Origin: Streptomyces sp. HNM0575
GTDB taxonomy: Bacteria; Actinomycetota; Actinomycetes; Streptomycetales; Streptomycetaceae
DNA: 64,000 nucleotides
Reading direction: 5' to 3'
NCBI RefSeq assembly: GCF_012726265.1
Contig: NZ_JAASAG010000015.1
Coordinates: 1 to 64,000, forward strand
Positions 26,139 to 37,070 of this stretch are shown one piece after another (the first letter of the stretch is position 1; every line of letters begins with the position of its first letter). Both the position numbers and the translations under genes were made by a program. A model generated the notes under the pieces. It saw nothing but the letters and a program-made list of their open reading frames with translations. It did no database searches and was not told where the DNA came from.

Positions 26139-27947
26139 TCAGCCCCCGTACGCGCCGGAAGCCGTCAGCCGCAGCGCGGTGTCGATCAGCGGCACGTGGC
26201 TGAACGCCTGCGGGAAGTTGCCCACTTGGCGCTGAAGCCGCGAGTCCCACTCCTCCGCGAGCAGTCCCAGGTCGTTGCGGAGCGACAGCAGCCGCTCGAA
26301 GAGCTTCCGTGCCTCCTCGACCCTGCCGATCATCGCCAGGTCGTCCGCGAGCCAGAAGGAGCAGGCGAGGAACGCGCCCTCCTCGCCGTGGAGTCCGTCC
26401 ACGTTGTCGCCGTCGACCTGAGAGGTCGGGTAGCGCATCACGAAGCCGTCCTCGGTGGACAGCTCCCGCTGGATCGCCTCGATCGTCCCGATGACGCGCT
26501 TGTCGTCCGGCGGCAGGAAGCCCATCTGCGGGATCAGCAGCAGCGACGCGTCCAGCTCCTTCGAGCCGTAGGACTGCGTGAAGGTGTTGCGCTCCTTGTC
26601 GTAGCCCTTCTCGCACACGTCGCGGTGGATCTCGTCGCGCAGATCCCGCCAGCGGTCCAGCGGACCGTCGACGTCGCCGGACTCGATCAGCTTGACCGTA
26701 CGGTCGACCGCGACCCACGCCATCACCTTGGAGTGCACGAAGTGCCGCCGCGGGCCGCGTACTTCCCAGATGCCCTCGTCCGGCTCGTCCCAGTGGTCCT
26801 CCAGGTAGCCGATGAGCTTCAGCTGGAGCAGCGAGGCGTAGTCGTTGCGGGACAGGCCGGTCATGTGGGCCAGGTGCAGCGCCTCGGTGACCTCGCCGTA
26901 GACGTCGAGCTGGAGCTGGCCGGCGGCCTGGTTGCCGATCCGCACGGGCACCGAATTCTCGTACCCGGGAAGCCAGTTCAGCTCCGCCTCGCTCAACTCC
27001 CGCTCGCCGGCGATGCCGTACATGATCTGGAGGTTCTCCGGATCGCCGGCCACCGCGCGCAGCAGCCACTCGCGCCATGCGAGCGCCTCCTGGTGGTAGC
27101 CGGTGCGCAGCAGCGAGGAGAGGGTGATGGCCGCGTCCCGCAGCCATGTGAAGCGGTAGTCCCAGTTGCGCATGCCGCCGATGCACTCGGGCAGCGACGT
27201 GGTCGGTGCGGCGACGATGCCGCCCGTCGGCCCGTACGTCAGCGCCTTGAGCGTGATCAACGACCGTACGACGGCCTCGCGGTAGGGGCCGTGGTACGTA
27301 CAGTCGTCGACCCACTCGCGCCAGAAGTCCTCCGTCGCGCCCAGCGCCGTCTCCGCGTCCGGCTCGGCCGGCGGGCTCTTGTGCGACGCCTGCCAGCTGA
27401 TGGTGAAGGCGACGCGCTCGCCGGGGGCCACGGTGAAGTCCGCGTATGTCGTGAGGTCCTTGCCGTAGGTCTCGGCGTCGGTGTCCAGCCACACCGAGTC
27501 CGGCCCCGCGACCGCGACCGTGCGGCCCTCGATCTGCTGCACCCACGGCACGACCCAGCCGTACGAGAAGCGCATGCGCAGCGCCGAACGCATCGGCACC
27601 CGGCCGCTGACCCCTTCCACGATCCGCACCAGCTGCGGTGCGTGCTGCTCGCGGGGCGGCATGAAGTCGATGACGCGGACCGTGCCGCGCGGGGTGTCCC
27701 ACTCGGATTCGAGAATCAGGGAATCACCGCGGTACCGGCGGCGGTCCGCCTTCGGCGGCTCCGCTCCGTCGGCGGTGGCGGGCCCCACCCGCCAGCAGCC
27801 GTGCTCCCCCGTGCCCAGAAGGCTCGCGAAGACAGCATGGGAATCGAAGCGCGGCAGGCACAGCCAGTCCACCGAGCCGTTCCTGCCGATCAGGGCTGCG
27901 GTCTGCATGTCCCCGATGAGTGCGTAATCTTCGATGCGCCCAGCCAC
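26139..27947 (-). CDS. GH15 glycoside hydrolase (glucoamylase/trehalase type)
   Basis: A 602-residue cytosolic GH15 protein. The first part (AGRIEDYALIGDMQTAALIGRNGSVDWLCLPRFDS) is the beta-sandwich domain and the rest an (alpha/alpha)6 barrel with GGMRNWDYRFTWLRDAAITLSSLL, the IWEVRGPRRHFVHSKVMAWVAVDR segment and the late acid LLAEEWDSRL. Such proteins in actinobacteria are alpha,alpha-trehalases or glucoamylases, and which one cannot be told. The GTG at 27947 was preferred because GGAG lies 6 bases before it and the protein starts at the conserved AGRIEDY; ATG at 28022 (25 residues longer) is the alternative. No signal peptide. Divergent from pyrG. Confidence 0.9.
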   Translation of the reverse strand: MAGRIEDYALIGDMQTAALIGRNGSVDWLCLPRFDSHAVFASLLGTGEHGCWRVGPATADGAEPPKADRRRYRGDSLILESEWDTPRGTVRVIDFMPPREQHAPQLVRIVEGVSGRVPMRSALRMRFSYGWVVPWVQQIEGRTVAVAGPDSVWLDTDAETYGKDLTTYADFTVAPGERVAFTISWQASHKSPPAEPDAETALGATEDFWREWVDDCTYHGPYREAVVRSLITLKALTYGPTGGIVAAPTTSLPECIGGMRNWDYRFTWLRDAAITLSSLLRTGYHQEALAWREWLLRAVAGDPENLQIMYGIAGERELSEAELNWLPGYENSVPVRIGNQAAGQLQLDVYGEVTEALHLAHMTGLSRNDYASLLQLKLIGYLEDHWDEPDEGIWEVRGPRRHFVHSKVMAWVAVDRTVKLIESGDVDGPLDRWRDLRDEIHRDVCEKGYDKERNTFTQSYGSKELDASLLLIPQMGFLPPDDKRVIGTIEAIQRELSTEDGFVMRYPTSQVDGDNVDGLHGEEGAFLACSFWLADDLAMIGRVEEARKLFERLLSLRNDLGLLAEEWDSRLQRQVGNFPQAFSHVPLIDTALRLTASGAYGG

Positions 27948-28420
27948 GTATATCTCCAGTCGAACTGTGGCTCGCCCCTTGGGACGTGCGATGACCTGCG
28001 GATTTCCGTCCAGCTCAATCATGTGTCCGATCGAGCGTCCGAGCAGGATACGACGGAGCGGAGGGCTCCGTGCGGCGCTCTCCCCAGGACGGATGAGCCG
28101 ATGAGGTGAGCGTGTGCGGAGGCGCTCACCAGGTGCGACCATGCCCTCACCGTAGGGGACGGCGGGAGCCCGCCCGAAGCCGCTGAGCTGTGACGCCGGA
28201 CGCAGTCCCGGTTACGGCGGGACCCGGCCCCCGAGGGTCGCTGATACCCTGGTGGCCCGTGGACCGGTGGGCGGGAGTTCCCGGATTTCGTCCTCGAATC
28301 TCCGGCACGGAAAGCCCCCGGAGCCGCAGCGACGGTATCCCTGAGCATCCGCTGCGCAGCGCTGCGTACCGAGGTCAGGGCGCCGGTGCGCACCTCACCT
28401 CGCTACCACGGGAGCACGTC
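27948..28420. other. Divergent region between GH15 and pyrG
   Basis: A 473-base gap. It holds an open upstream frame for GH15 to 28142 and a mostly non-coding stretch before pyrG with GCTGATACCCTGG near 28239, which may include a -10 element. No G-tract attenuator of the Bacillus pyrG type and no clear repressor site were seen. Confidence 0.5.
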
Positions 28421-30079
<1,659 letters not shown>

Positions 30080-30082
30080 GGG

Positions 30083-30742
30083 ATGACGGAGAACACACTG
30101 CCGGCAGCTCACGGAAAGCCCATCGTGGACGCCCCCGAGGCATGGGAGGTCACCGCGACCGCGCTGCCCTTCGAGGGCAAGAAGACCGGCGTGCGAACCG
30201 ACGACGTCGTGATGCCGGACGGCTCCGTGGTCCGCCGCGACTACCAGGTGCACCCCGGTTCCGTGGCCGTGCTCGCCCTCGACGAGGACGACCGCGTGCT
30301 GGTGCTCAGCCAGTACCGGCACCCGGTGCGCGAGAAGCTGTGGGAGATCCCGGCCGGCCTCCTCGACGTGCCCGGGGAGAACCCGCTGCGCGCCGCTCAG
30401 CGCGAGCTCTACGAGGAGGCCCACGTCAAGGCGGGGGACTGGCGGGTGCTCGCCGACGTCTACACCACGCCCGGCGGCTCGGACGAGGCCGTACGCGTCT
30501 TCCTCGCCCGCGATGTCGCGGCGGCCGAGGGCGAACGCTTCGAAGTCTCCGAGGAGGAGGCCGACATGGAGCTGGCGCGCGTGCCCGTGGCGGACCTGGT
30601 GCGCGGCGTGCTCGCGGGGGAGCTGCACAACAACTGCCTCGTGGTGGGTGTGCTCGCGCTCACCGCCGCGCGCTCCGGGCCCGGCCTGGACTCGCTGCGC
30701 CCGGCCGACGCGCCGTGGCCCGCCCGGCCGTTCGACAACTAG
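30083..30742 (+). CDS. Nudix hydrolase, ADP-ribose pyrophosphatase type
   Basis: A 219-residue Nudix hydrolase. The Nudix box GLLDVPGENPLRAAQRELYEEAHV fits GX5EX7REUXEEXGU except that Ala replaces the Gly after EE. QYRHPVREKLWEIPAG before the box is typical for ADP-ribose pyrophosphatases, which split ADP-ribose to AMP and ribose 5-phosphate. Only 3 bases after pyrG, so probably in one transcript with it. The C-terminal part carries the acidic SEEEADMELARVPVADLV segment of this subfamily. Confidence 0.92.
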   Translation: MTENTLPAAHGKPIVDAPEAWEVTATALPFEGKKTGVRTDDVVMPDGSVVRRDYQVHPGSVAVLALDEDDRVLVLSQYRHPVREKLWEIPAGLLDVPGENPLRAAQRELYEEAHVKAGDWRVLADVYTTPGGSDEAVRVFLARDVAAAEGERFEVSEEEADMELARVPVADLVRGVLAGELHNNCLVVGVLALTAARSGPGLDSLRPADAPWPARPFDN

Positions 30743-30966
30743 CCGCGTACGGCGGGCCGTTGGACGGCGCCGTGCACGCCCGGCAGGACGCCTCGTCCCA
30801 ACCCGCCGTGTGCGCCCCGCGTGTGCTCGTCTGTGCCCGCGTGTGCCTGCGTGTGCGGCGCGCGTACCGCGTGCCGCCGCCCGGGGTGAACTACGCTCGG
30901 TGCGTTCCCGGCCGCGGTCGCGGCGGGGCTCGTACGCGCGGACTCAGTTGGACGGGAGCGTGGCCC

Positions 30967-33138
30967 GTGACGGACCAAGCGGTGCAGCCCGCAGGCACGC
31001 AGGACCCGTCCCGTTCCCCGCACGGCGACGCTCCGCACTCCGCCGGCGCACCTCAAGAGGCCCACGACGGCGGGCACTTCACCGGCCGGGAGAGCGAACT
31101 GGCCCAGATGCGGGCCGACATGGAGAAGGCCGGACTGCACACCCTCTCCGGACGGCCCTCCCCGCACAGCCGTGTGCTGCTCGTCGCCGGGCGGCCCGGC
31201 TCCGGACGCACCGCGCTCGCCGAGGCGTTCGTGAGGGAGGCGGCGGGGCACTACGGCGACGGCGTACTGCGGGCCCGGCTCACCGAGCCCGGCGACACCC
31301 CCGTGCCGACCGAGCGCACCGCACGCGAACTGCTCGCCGCCCTCGGTCCCGACCCCGTACCCGCGGGCGCGGACGAGGACGAACTCACCGAGGCCCTCCG
31401 CGCCGAACTGGGCCGCCGCCGAGTGCTGCTGCTCCTCGACGACGTGACTCTGCCCGAGCAGGTGCTCGACCTGCTTCCCGACACCCGTGACTGCCTCGTC
31501 GTGGCCGTCGCCTCCGGGCCGCTGACCGGCGTGCCGGACGTACGGCCGTGCACCCTCGGCGGCCTCGGGCGCGACGCCGCCGTGTCGCTGCTCGCCGCCT
31601 GGGCCGGGGCCCCGCACCGCACGACCGTCGATCCCCGCAGCGCGGAACTCGTCGCCGAGGCCTGCGGACATCTGCCCGCCGCCCTGGTGCTCGCGGGCGG
31701 ATGGCTGGCCGCCCGCCCGAAGCTGTCCGTCGCCGAGGCCGCCGAGCAGCTGGGGAAGGCCCGCGGATCCGATCCGCTGGAGCGCGCCTTCGGCCTCGTC
31801 GCCGGGTCCCTGACGAGGACGCCGGCGCGGGTGCTGCGGATGCTCGCGCTCGCGCCTGAGGGCCTCGTCGACGCGCACACCGCCTCGTCGCTCGCCAACT
31901 GCCCGGTGACAGCGGCCCGGCAGATCCTGGATGAGTTCCTGCGGCTGGGGCTGCTGCGCAACAGCACGCTGGCGCAGGGCTGTTACGCGGTGCCGCGCTG
32001 CCTGGACCCCCTCCTGCGCGCCCAACTCGCGGAGCACGAGGGCCCGGAGGAGACCGTGCTGGCCCGCGCGCGGATGCTGGAGCGGACCGTACGGCGGCTG
32101 AGGGCGTGCCACGCAGTCACCGAGCCGGAGGGCTCCGAGGCCCGCAAGCGTGTGGCGTTCCTGCCGCGCGCGGTCCGCTTCGGCTCGCGGCGCGAGGCCC
32201 GCGAATGGCTGGAGGCCCGGCGGCCCGCGATACTCGCCGCGGCCAGGCTCGCCGTCGCCGAGGGCGGCGGCAGGCTCGACGGGCTCGCGCGGCGGCTGAT
32301 CTCCGCGCTGGCTCGCGCCTTCGACGCACACCGCTCGCCGGAGGAGGCGGCCCCCGAGCTGTACCGGCTGCACGAGCTGGTGCTCGACGTCGCGGAACGC
32401 GCCGGGCTCCAGCGGGAGCGCGCCGCCGCGCTGCTCAACCTCGGGGATCTGGACGCCCGTTCGGGCAGGCACCCGCGCGCACTGACCCGCTACCGGGCCG
32501 CCCTGGACGCGGCCCGCGAGGAGGAGGAGAGCGGGCGCGGTGGCGGCGGATCCCGTGGCGCCCGTGACGACCGTGGCGCCCGTGACGACCGCGGCGGTGC
32601 GCACGGCGGACGCGGCGGCCAGGACCCTGCCGCCGCCGCCCGCGCCCTGGAGTCCATCGGCTCCACCTACGAGGACATGGGCGACGCGGAGCGCGCCGCC
32701 GACTGGTACGGCCGCGCGCTCGCCCACCACCAGACCCGTGACGCCCGCGCGGCGGCGGCCCGGCTGCACGGCCGGCTGGGCGCGGTGCACACCGGCGCGG
32801 GCGGCTACGGCGAGGCGCTGCGCCAGTGGCGCGCGGCGGCCGCGAACTTCCGCAGGCTGGGCGACGCCGGCGCACACGCCCGCGCGCTGGCCGAGATCGC
32901 GAGGGTGCACGAGCTGGCGGGACGTCCGCAGGAGACGGTGCGCTGCTGCCATCAGGCACTTCAGGTGCTACAGGACGAGGGCGGGGGCCAGGCGGAGGAC
33001 GAGCGGCTGCGGGCGGCGCTGCTGCTCAGGCTGGCCGACGCCTGCGACCGGACCGGCGATGTACGCGAGGGCCGCAGGCACCGTCAGGCCGCCGATGACC
33101 TGCTGAATTCGCATGATCTGACGGTTGGACTGGAGTAG
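30967..33138 (+). CDS. STAND-type NTPase with tetratricopeptide repeats
   Basis: A 723-residue protein, function unknown. After a 40-residue leader, FTGRESELAQM opens an NB-ARC-like domain: P-loop AGRPGSGRTALAEAFV, Walker B VLLLLDDVTL, and the GxP motif GHLPAALVLAGGWLA near residue 240. The P-loop has Arg where the Walker Lys normally stands. A winged-helix-like part follows (RMLALAPEGLVDAHTASSL), then TPR-type helices to the end, broken by a Gly/Arg/Asp-rich insert RGARDDRGARDDRGG at about residues 520-555. No effector domain (TIR, protease, nuclease, SARP DNA-binding) is visible. GTG at 30967 has GGGAG 8 bases upstream. Sits between the Nudix and alanine dehydrogenase genes. Confidence 0.8.
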   Translation: MTDQAVQPAGTQDPSRSPHGDAPHSAGAPQEAHDGGHFTGRESELAQMRADMEKAGLHTLSGRPSPHSRVLLVAGRPGSGRTALAEAFVREAAGHYGDGVLRARLTEPGDTPVPTERTARELLAALGPDPVPAGADEDELTEALRAELGRRRVLLLLDDVTLPEQVLDLLPDTRDCLVVAVASGPLTGVPDVRPCTLGGLGRDAAVSLLAAWAGAPHRTTVDPRSAELVAEACGHLPAALVLAGGWLAARPKLSVAEAAEQLGKARGSDPLERAFGLVAGSLTRTPARVLRMLALAPEGLVDAHTASSLANCPVTAARQILDEFLRLGLLRNSTLAQGCYAVPRCLDPLLRAQLAEHEGPEETVLARARMLERTVRRLRACHAVTEPEGSEARKRVAFLPRAVRFGSRREAREWLEARRPAILAAARLAVAEGGGRLDGLARRLISALARAFDAHRSPEEAAPELYRLHELVLDVAERAGLQRERAAALLNLGDLDARSGRHPRALTRYRAALDAAREEEESGRGGGGSRGARDDRGARDDRGGAHGGRGGQDPAAAARALESIGSTYEDMGDAERAADWYGRALAHHQTRDARAAAARLHGRLGAVHTGAGGYGEALRQWRAAAANFRRLGDAGAHARALAEIARVHELAGRPQETVRCCHQALQVLQDEGGGQAEDERLRAALLLRLADACDRTGDVREGRRHRQAADDLLNSHDLTVGLE

Positions 33139-33187
33139 ACCTAAGAAACCAATAGTTAACACGCGAAAGATTCCTTGTTTGTAAGGC

Positions 33188-33215
33188 TGGACAGCGCGGG
33201 ATCCTTCATTAGACT
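33188..33215 (+). promoter_or_regulatory. Putative promoter of alanine dehydrogenase
   Basis: TGGACA (33188-33193) and TAGACT (33210-33215) are separated by 16 bases and resemble a HrdB-type sigma-70 promoter. It lies about 140 bases before the GTG start of ald. Transcription start not known. Confidence 0.55.
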
Positions 33216-33305
33216 GGCGGAGCCGTGGCCCTCCAGGCGACAACCGGCATATATCCGTCATGTGCCTCGTGTGCTGCCGTATCGGGATGTGCGCCACGGA
33301 TGCCT

Positions 33306-33325
33306 CCCGCACCCACAGGTGCGGG
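33306..33325 (+). promoter_or_regulatory. Hairpin in the ald leader
   Basis: CCCGCACC and GGTGCGGG (33306-33313, 33318-33325) form a perfect 8-bp stem with a CACA loop, about 30 bases before the ald start. It could affect mRNA stability or be part of an operator; no T-tract follows. Confidence 0.5.
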
Positions 33326-33355
33326 CGCTTCCGAAACAACCCGAAGTCAAGGACC

Positions 33356-34480
33356 GTGATCGACGTGAAGGTCGGCATCCCCCGCGAGGTCAAGAACAAC
33401 GAGTTCCGCGTGGCCATCACCCCGGCCGGGGCGCACGAACTCGTACGCAACGGGCACCAGGTCGTGGTGGAGCGAGGAGCCGGCACGGGCTCCTCCATCC
33501 CGGACGAGGAGTACGTCGCGGCCGGAGCCGCCATCCTGGGCTCCGCCGACGAGGTCTGGGCCACCGCAGACATGCTGCTGAAGGTCAAGGAGCCGGTCGC
33601 CGAGGAGTACGGGCGGCTGCGCAAGGACCAGACGCTCTTCACCTATCTCCACCTCGCGGCCTCCAAGGCGTGCACCGACGCCCTGCTGGAGTCCGGCACC
33701 ACGGCCATCGCCTACGAGACCGTCGAGACGGCCGCCCGCAGCCTTCCGCTGCTCGCGCCGATGTCGGAGGTCGCGGGCCGTATCGCGCCCCAGGTCGGGG
33801 CGTACCACCTGATGCGCTCGGCCGGCGGGCGCGGTGTGCTGCCGGGCGGGGTCCCGGGCGTACCGGCGGGGCGCGCGGTCGTCATCGGCGGCGGCGTCTC
33901 CGGCTGGAACGCCACGCAGATCGCCATCGGGCTGGGCTTCCACGTCACCCTGCTCGACAAGGACGTCAACAAGCTCCGCGAGGCCGACCGGATCTTCGGC
34001 ACCAAGGTGCGCACGGTCGCCTCCAACGCGTACGAGCTGGAGCGTGCCGTGCTGGAGGCGGACCTGGTGGTCGGCGCGGTGCTGATCCCGGGGGCGAAGG
34101 CGCCGAAGCTGGTGAGCAACGAGCTGGTCTCCCGCATGAAGCCGGGAAGTGTGCTTGTCGACATCGCGATCGACCAGGGCGGCTGCTTCGAGGACTCGCG
34201 CCCGACGACGCACGCCGAACCGACCTTCCAGGTACACGAGTCGGTCTTCTATTGCGTCGCCAACATGCCCGGCGCCGTGCCCAGCACGTCGACGTACGCG
34301 CTGACGAACGCCACGCTTCCCTACATCGTCGAACTCGCCGACTGCGGCTGGCGGGACGCCCTCCGTCGGGACGCCACGCTCGCCAAGGGCCTCAACGTCC
34401 ATGACGGAGAGGTCTTCTACGGGCCTGTCGCCGAGGCGCACGGACTCGACAGCCGCGAACTCGGCACGCTGCTGGGCTGA
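33356..34480 (+). CDS. ald: Alanine dehydrogenase
   Basis: A 374-residue NAD-dependent L-alanine dehydrogenase (L-alanine to pyruvate and ammonia). The N-terminus VKVGIPREVKNNEFRVAITPAG and the catalytic Lys/His context LLKVKEP and YLHLAA are typical, and the NAD site is VVIGGGVSGWNATQIAIGLGFHVTLLDKD; VDIAIDQGGCFEDSRPTTH is the family signature. The start is a GTG at 33356; GTG at 33365 (VKVGIP) is equally possible, and longer in-frame starts lack a ribosome site. Monocistronic with its own likely promoter. Confidence 0.95.
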   Translation: MIDVKVGIPREVKNNEFRVAITPAGAHELVRNGHQVVVERGAGTGSSIPDEEYVAAGAAILGSADEVWATADMLLKVKEPVAEEYGRLRKDQTLFTYLHLAASKACTDALLESGTTAIAYETVETAARSLPLLAPMSEVAGRIAPQVGAYHLMRSAGGRGVLPGGVPGVPAGRAVVIGGGVSGWNATQIAIGLGFHVTLLDKDVNKLREADRIFGTKVRTVASNAYELERAVLEADLVVGAVLIPGAKAPKLVSNELVSRMKPGSVLVDIAIDQGGCFEDSRPTTHAEPTFQVHESVFYCVANMPGAVPSTSTYALTNATLPYIVELADCGWRDALRRDATLAKGLNVHDGEVFYGPVAEAHGLDSRELGTLLG

Positions 34481-34896
34481 TTCACACCGGTTCAGACGCC
34501 GGCCAGGGCGTCAACCGCACAAGTCAACGCCGCTGAACTGCCGTTGAGCAGCATTCAGGGCGCGTCACCGGGTGTCACCGGCTCTGCGACCGCCGCCGCG
34601 GTCCGGGGCCGGTGACGCTCTTCAGAAGGGGTGCCGGGCGGTGTGACGGCGGCTCAACCGCGGGCTTGTTCCGGTGAGTTCACGCCTCCGCGCGTCCCCG
34701 CGCCGCCCCGCCCGGAAGGTGCCGTGACGCACATTGCCCCTTGACAGCGGAGTGTTCGCACCTCGACACATCGTGCCGTCTCCGGTGGATTGTGTTGCTG
34801 CGAACCGCCGACACGCCATAGAGTCGCCAATCGTCGGCATGGTGTCACGCTGACCTGTCTAGAAATTTCCTGGTCACCAAGGAGGTAGGACGACTT
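34481..34896. other. Intergenic region with putative parA promoter
   Basis: A 416-base gap. TTGCTG (34795-34800) and CATAGA (34817-34822), 16 bases apart, form a plausible promoter for the ParA gene; a further TTGACA stands at 34741 without a good -10 partner. A strong ribosome site AAGGAGGT occupies 34879-34886. Short dyads near 34500-34620 (TCACCGG repeats) may end ald transcription. No gene is seen. Confidence 0.55.
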
Positions 34897-36090
34897 GTGA
34901 ATGAGTCGACATTTTCTCCCGGGGGTGGTCAACCAGGAGCACCTGCGCGGGGCCAGGGGTCCTCGGGGTCCGAGGATGTCGGCTCCGTAGCTGTCCGCAC
35001 CTTCGCCTCCCACCAGAACGCATCACCGACATCAACAGCCCAACAGAGCATGGACGGCCGCCAAGTGAACGCCATGGCCGGCAACTCGGCGGGCGACGAG
35101 TCCGCCGAGCTCGCCGACTACAGTGACCCGCACCGCGTCCCCTACGGCGAGCTGCCCGAAGGGCACTTCTACGACCCGGACGCGGACTACGAACCGGACC
35201 CCGAGTACGCGGCGACGCTCGCACCCGACGCCGCCAGACAGCGCCGGGAGCGGATCGGCCCGACCGGGCGCCCGCTTCCGTACTTCCCGATCCCCGGACC
35301 CGTCAGCGAACCCGGGCCCGCGAAGATCATCGCGATGTGCAACCAGAAGGGCGGCGTCGGCAAGACGACCTCCGCCATCAACCTGGGTGCGGCGCTCGCG
35401 GAGTACGGACGGCGTGTGCTGCTCGTCGACTTCGACCCGCAGGGCGCCCTGTCGGTCGGTCTCGGCGTGAATCCGATGGAGCTCGAACTCACGGTCTACA
35501 ACCTCCTGATGGAGCGCGGCCTGGCTCCGGACGAGGTCCTGCTGAAGACCGCCGTGGCGGGGATGGACCTGCTGCCGAGCAACATCGACCTCTCGGCCGC
35601 CGAAGTGCAGCTGGTGAGCGAGGTCGCCCGTGAGTCGACGCTTCAGCGCGCGCTCCAACCCCTGCTGAGCGACTACGACTTCATCGTCATCGACTGCCAG
35701 CCCTCGCTCGGTCTGCTGACGGTGAACGCACTCACCGCGGCGCACAAGGTGATCGTGCCGCTGGAGTGCGAGTTCTTCGCGCTGCGCGGTGTCGCCCTGC
35801 TGACCGAGACGATCGAGAAGGTGCAGGAGCGGCTCAACCCGGAGCTGGAGCTCGACGGCATCCTGGCGACGATGTACGACTCGCGCACGGTGCACAGCCG
35901 CGAGGTCCTGGCCCGCGTGGTCGAGGCGTTCGACGAGAACGTCTACCACACCGTCATCGGGCGGACCGTGCGCTTCCCGGAGACGACCGTCGCGGGCGAG
36001 CCCATCACGACGTACGCCTCCAACTCCGTAGGTGCCGCCGCATACCGCCAGCTCGCCAGGGAGGTGCTCGCCCGGTGCCACGCCGAGTGA
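34897..36090 (+). CDS. ParA/Soj-family ATPase
   Basis: A 397-residue ParA-type ATPase. Residues 1-140 are a disordered Ser/Gly/Asp-rich extension, then the deviant Walker A NQKGGVGKTTSAINLG near residue 151, LLVDFDPQGALSVGLG, IDCQPSLGLLTVNAL and VPLECEFFALRGVALL. Such ATPases bind DNA dimerically and move cargo; this one is not next to parB or the origin, so it is an additional ParA. It sits directly before an RHH-like protein, ScpA and ScpB, which points to chromosome organisation. GTG start at 34897 with AAGGAGGT 10 bases upstream. Its end overlaps the next gene by 16 bases. Confidence 0.92.
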   Translation: MNESTFSPGGGQPGAPARGQGSSGSEDVGSVAVRTFASHQNASPTSTAQQSMDGRQVNAMAGNSAGDESAELADYSDPHRVPYGELPEGHFYDPDADYEPDPEYAATLAPDAARQRRERIGPTGRPLPYFPIPGPVSEPGPAKIIAMCNQKGGVGKTTSAINLGAALAEYGRRVLLVDFDPQGALSVGLGVNPMELELTVYNLLMERGLAPDEVLLKTAVAGMDLLPSNIDLSAAEVQLVSEVARESTLQRALQPLLSDYDFIVIDCQPSLGLLTVNALTAAHKVIVPLECEFFALRGVALLTETIEKVQERLNPELELDGILATMYDSRTVHSREVLARVVEAFDENVYHTVIGRTVRFPETTVAGEPITTYASNSVGAAAYRQLAREVLARCHAE

Positions 36091-36980
36091 GTCTTCCTGC
36101 TGCTGACGAACTGTTCCGTACGACCGGGGGCTCAGCGGTCCAGCCGTCGTCCCCCGCGAACCAGAACCACATCAACGGTGAGGAGCCGTCCGACAAGGGC
36201 ACGCAGTCCACGACCCGGGTGCCGGCGCCGGCCGGCGATCAGGAGTCCCCGGACGCCGCGTCGCAGGCGGACACCGCGGAGGACGCGGGTTCCGCCGACG
36301 CGGCGGAGGACACGGCACCGGGAGCCGGCGACGGCGGCCGGGGTGAGCACAGCGCCGCGGGGGAGGGCGACGAGTCCGGTGCCGAGGGCGGCGGCCCGGC
36401 GTCCGGCGGCGGGCCCGCCTCGGGAGGCGGCGAGCACACGGGCCGCGAGGGCGGCGACGGGCAGGACAAGCAGGCGGCGCAGCGGCGTACGGTGCCGGGC
36501 CAGGGCGCTCCGCAGGGCGGCGTGGGGCGCACGGGCGGCGGGCAGGGCTCCGCCGGTTCCGCGGGCGCGGGTGCGGGTGCCGCGGGTGCGGGTGCCGCGG
36601 GGTCCGCGGAGATGCCGTCCCGCCACAGCGCGGCGGCGGGTCCGGCCGGCGGTGCGGCACCCAAGTCGCCGCAGCAGACGAAGAGTTCGCGCACCGCCGA
36701 GCCCAGGGGCCGTCAGCAGGCGGGCGGTTCGGCCAGGCGCGGCGGCCGCGGCGCCAATCGCCGTCCCAGCGGGCGCGAACGGCACGACGAGAAGATCACC
36801 GTCTATGTCTCCGCCGAGGAGCTGATGGACCTGGAGCACGCCCGCCTCGTGCTGCGCGGTGAGCACGGGCTGGCGGTTGACCGCGGCCGTATCGTGCGCG
36901 AGGCCGTCGCGGTGGTCCTGGCCGATCTGGAATCCCGCGGGGACGCGAGCATCCTCGTACGGCGGCTGCGGGGGCGCTGA
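36075..36980 (+). CDS. Hypothetical protein with C-terminal ribbon-helix-helix-like segment
   Basis: A 301-residue protein. Residues 1 to about 240 are Gly/Ala/Ser/Glu-rich low complexity (GGGPASGGGPASGGGEH, GAGAGAAGAGAAGSA), changing from acidic to strongly basic (RGRQQAGGSARRGGRGANRRPSGRER). The last about 60 residues, ITVYVSAEELMDLEHARLVLRGEHGLAVDRGRIVREAVAVVLADLE, read like a beta-strand followed by two helices as in ribbon-helix-helix DNA-binding proteins. The GTG at 36075 lies within the ParA gene, so the two are coupled. ParA partners in many plasmids are RHH proteins, so a ParA-partner role is a reasonable inference but unproven. Confidence 0.75.
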   Translation: MPRRVSLPAADELFRTTGGSAVQPSSPANQNHINGEEPSDKGTQSTTRVPAPAGDQESPDAASQADTAEDAGSADAAEDTAPGAGDGGRGEHSAAGEGDESGAEGGGPASGGGPASGGGEHTGREGGDGQDKQAAQRRTVPGQGAPQGGVGRTGGGQGSAGSAGAGAGAAGAGAAGSAEMPSRHSAAAGPAGGAAPKSPQQTKSSRTAEPRGRQQAGGSARRGGRGANRRPSGRERHDEKITVYVSAEELMDLEHARLVLRGEHGLAVDRGRIVREAVAVVLADLESRGDASILVRRLRGR

Positions 36981-37070
36981 GCCGACCTTTGCGCCACCAC
37001 ATCCGAAAGCGCGGGCACATGAGTGAGCCGGAACGCCCTGACCGGCTCCTCCCCAGTACGCTGCCCCGCG

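Noticed and set aside
27947..28142. Longer N-terminus for the GH15 protein
   Set aside because: The upstream frame is Arg/Pro-rich, while the GTG at 27947 has a good ribosome site and starts at the conserved AGRIEDY segment.
30967..33138. Anti-phage STAND (Avs-like) defence gene
   Set aside because: No effector domain is visible, neighbours are housekeeping genes, and the P-loop Lys is replaced.
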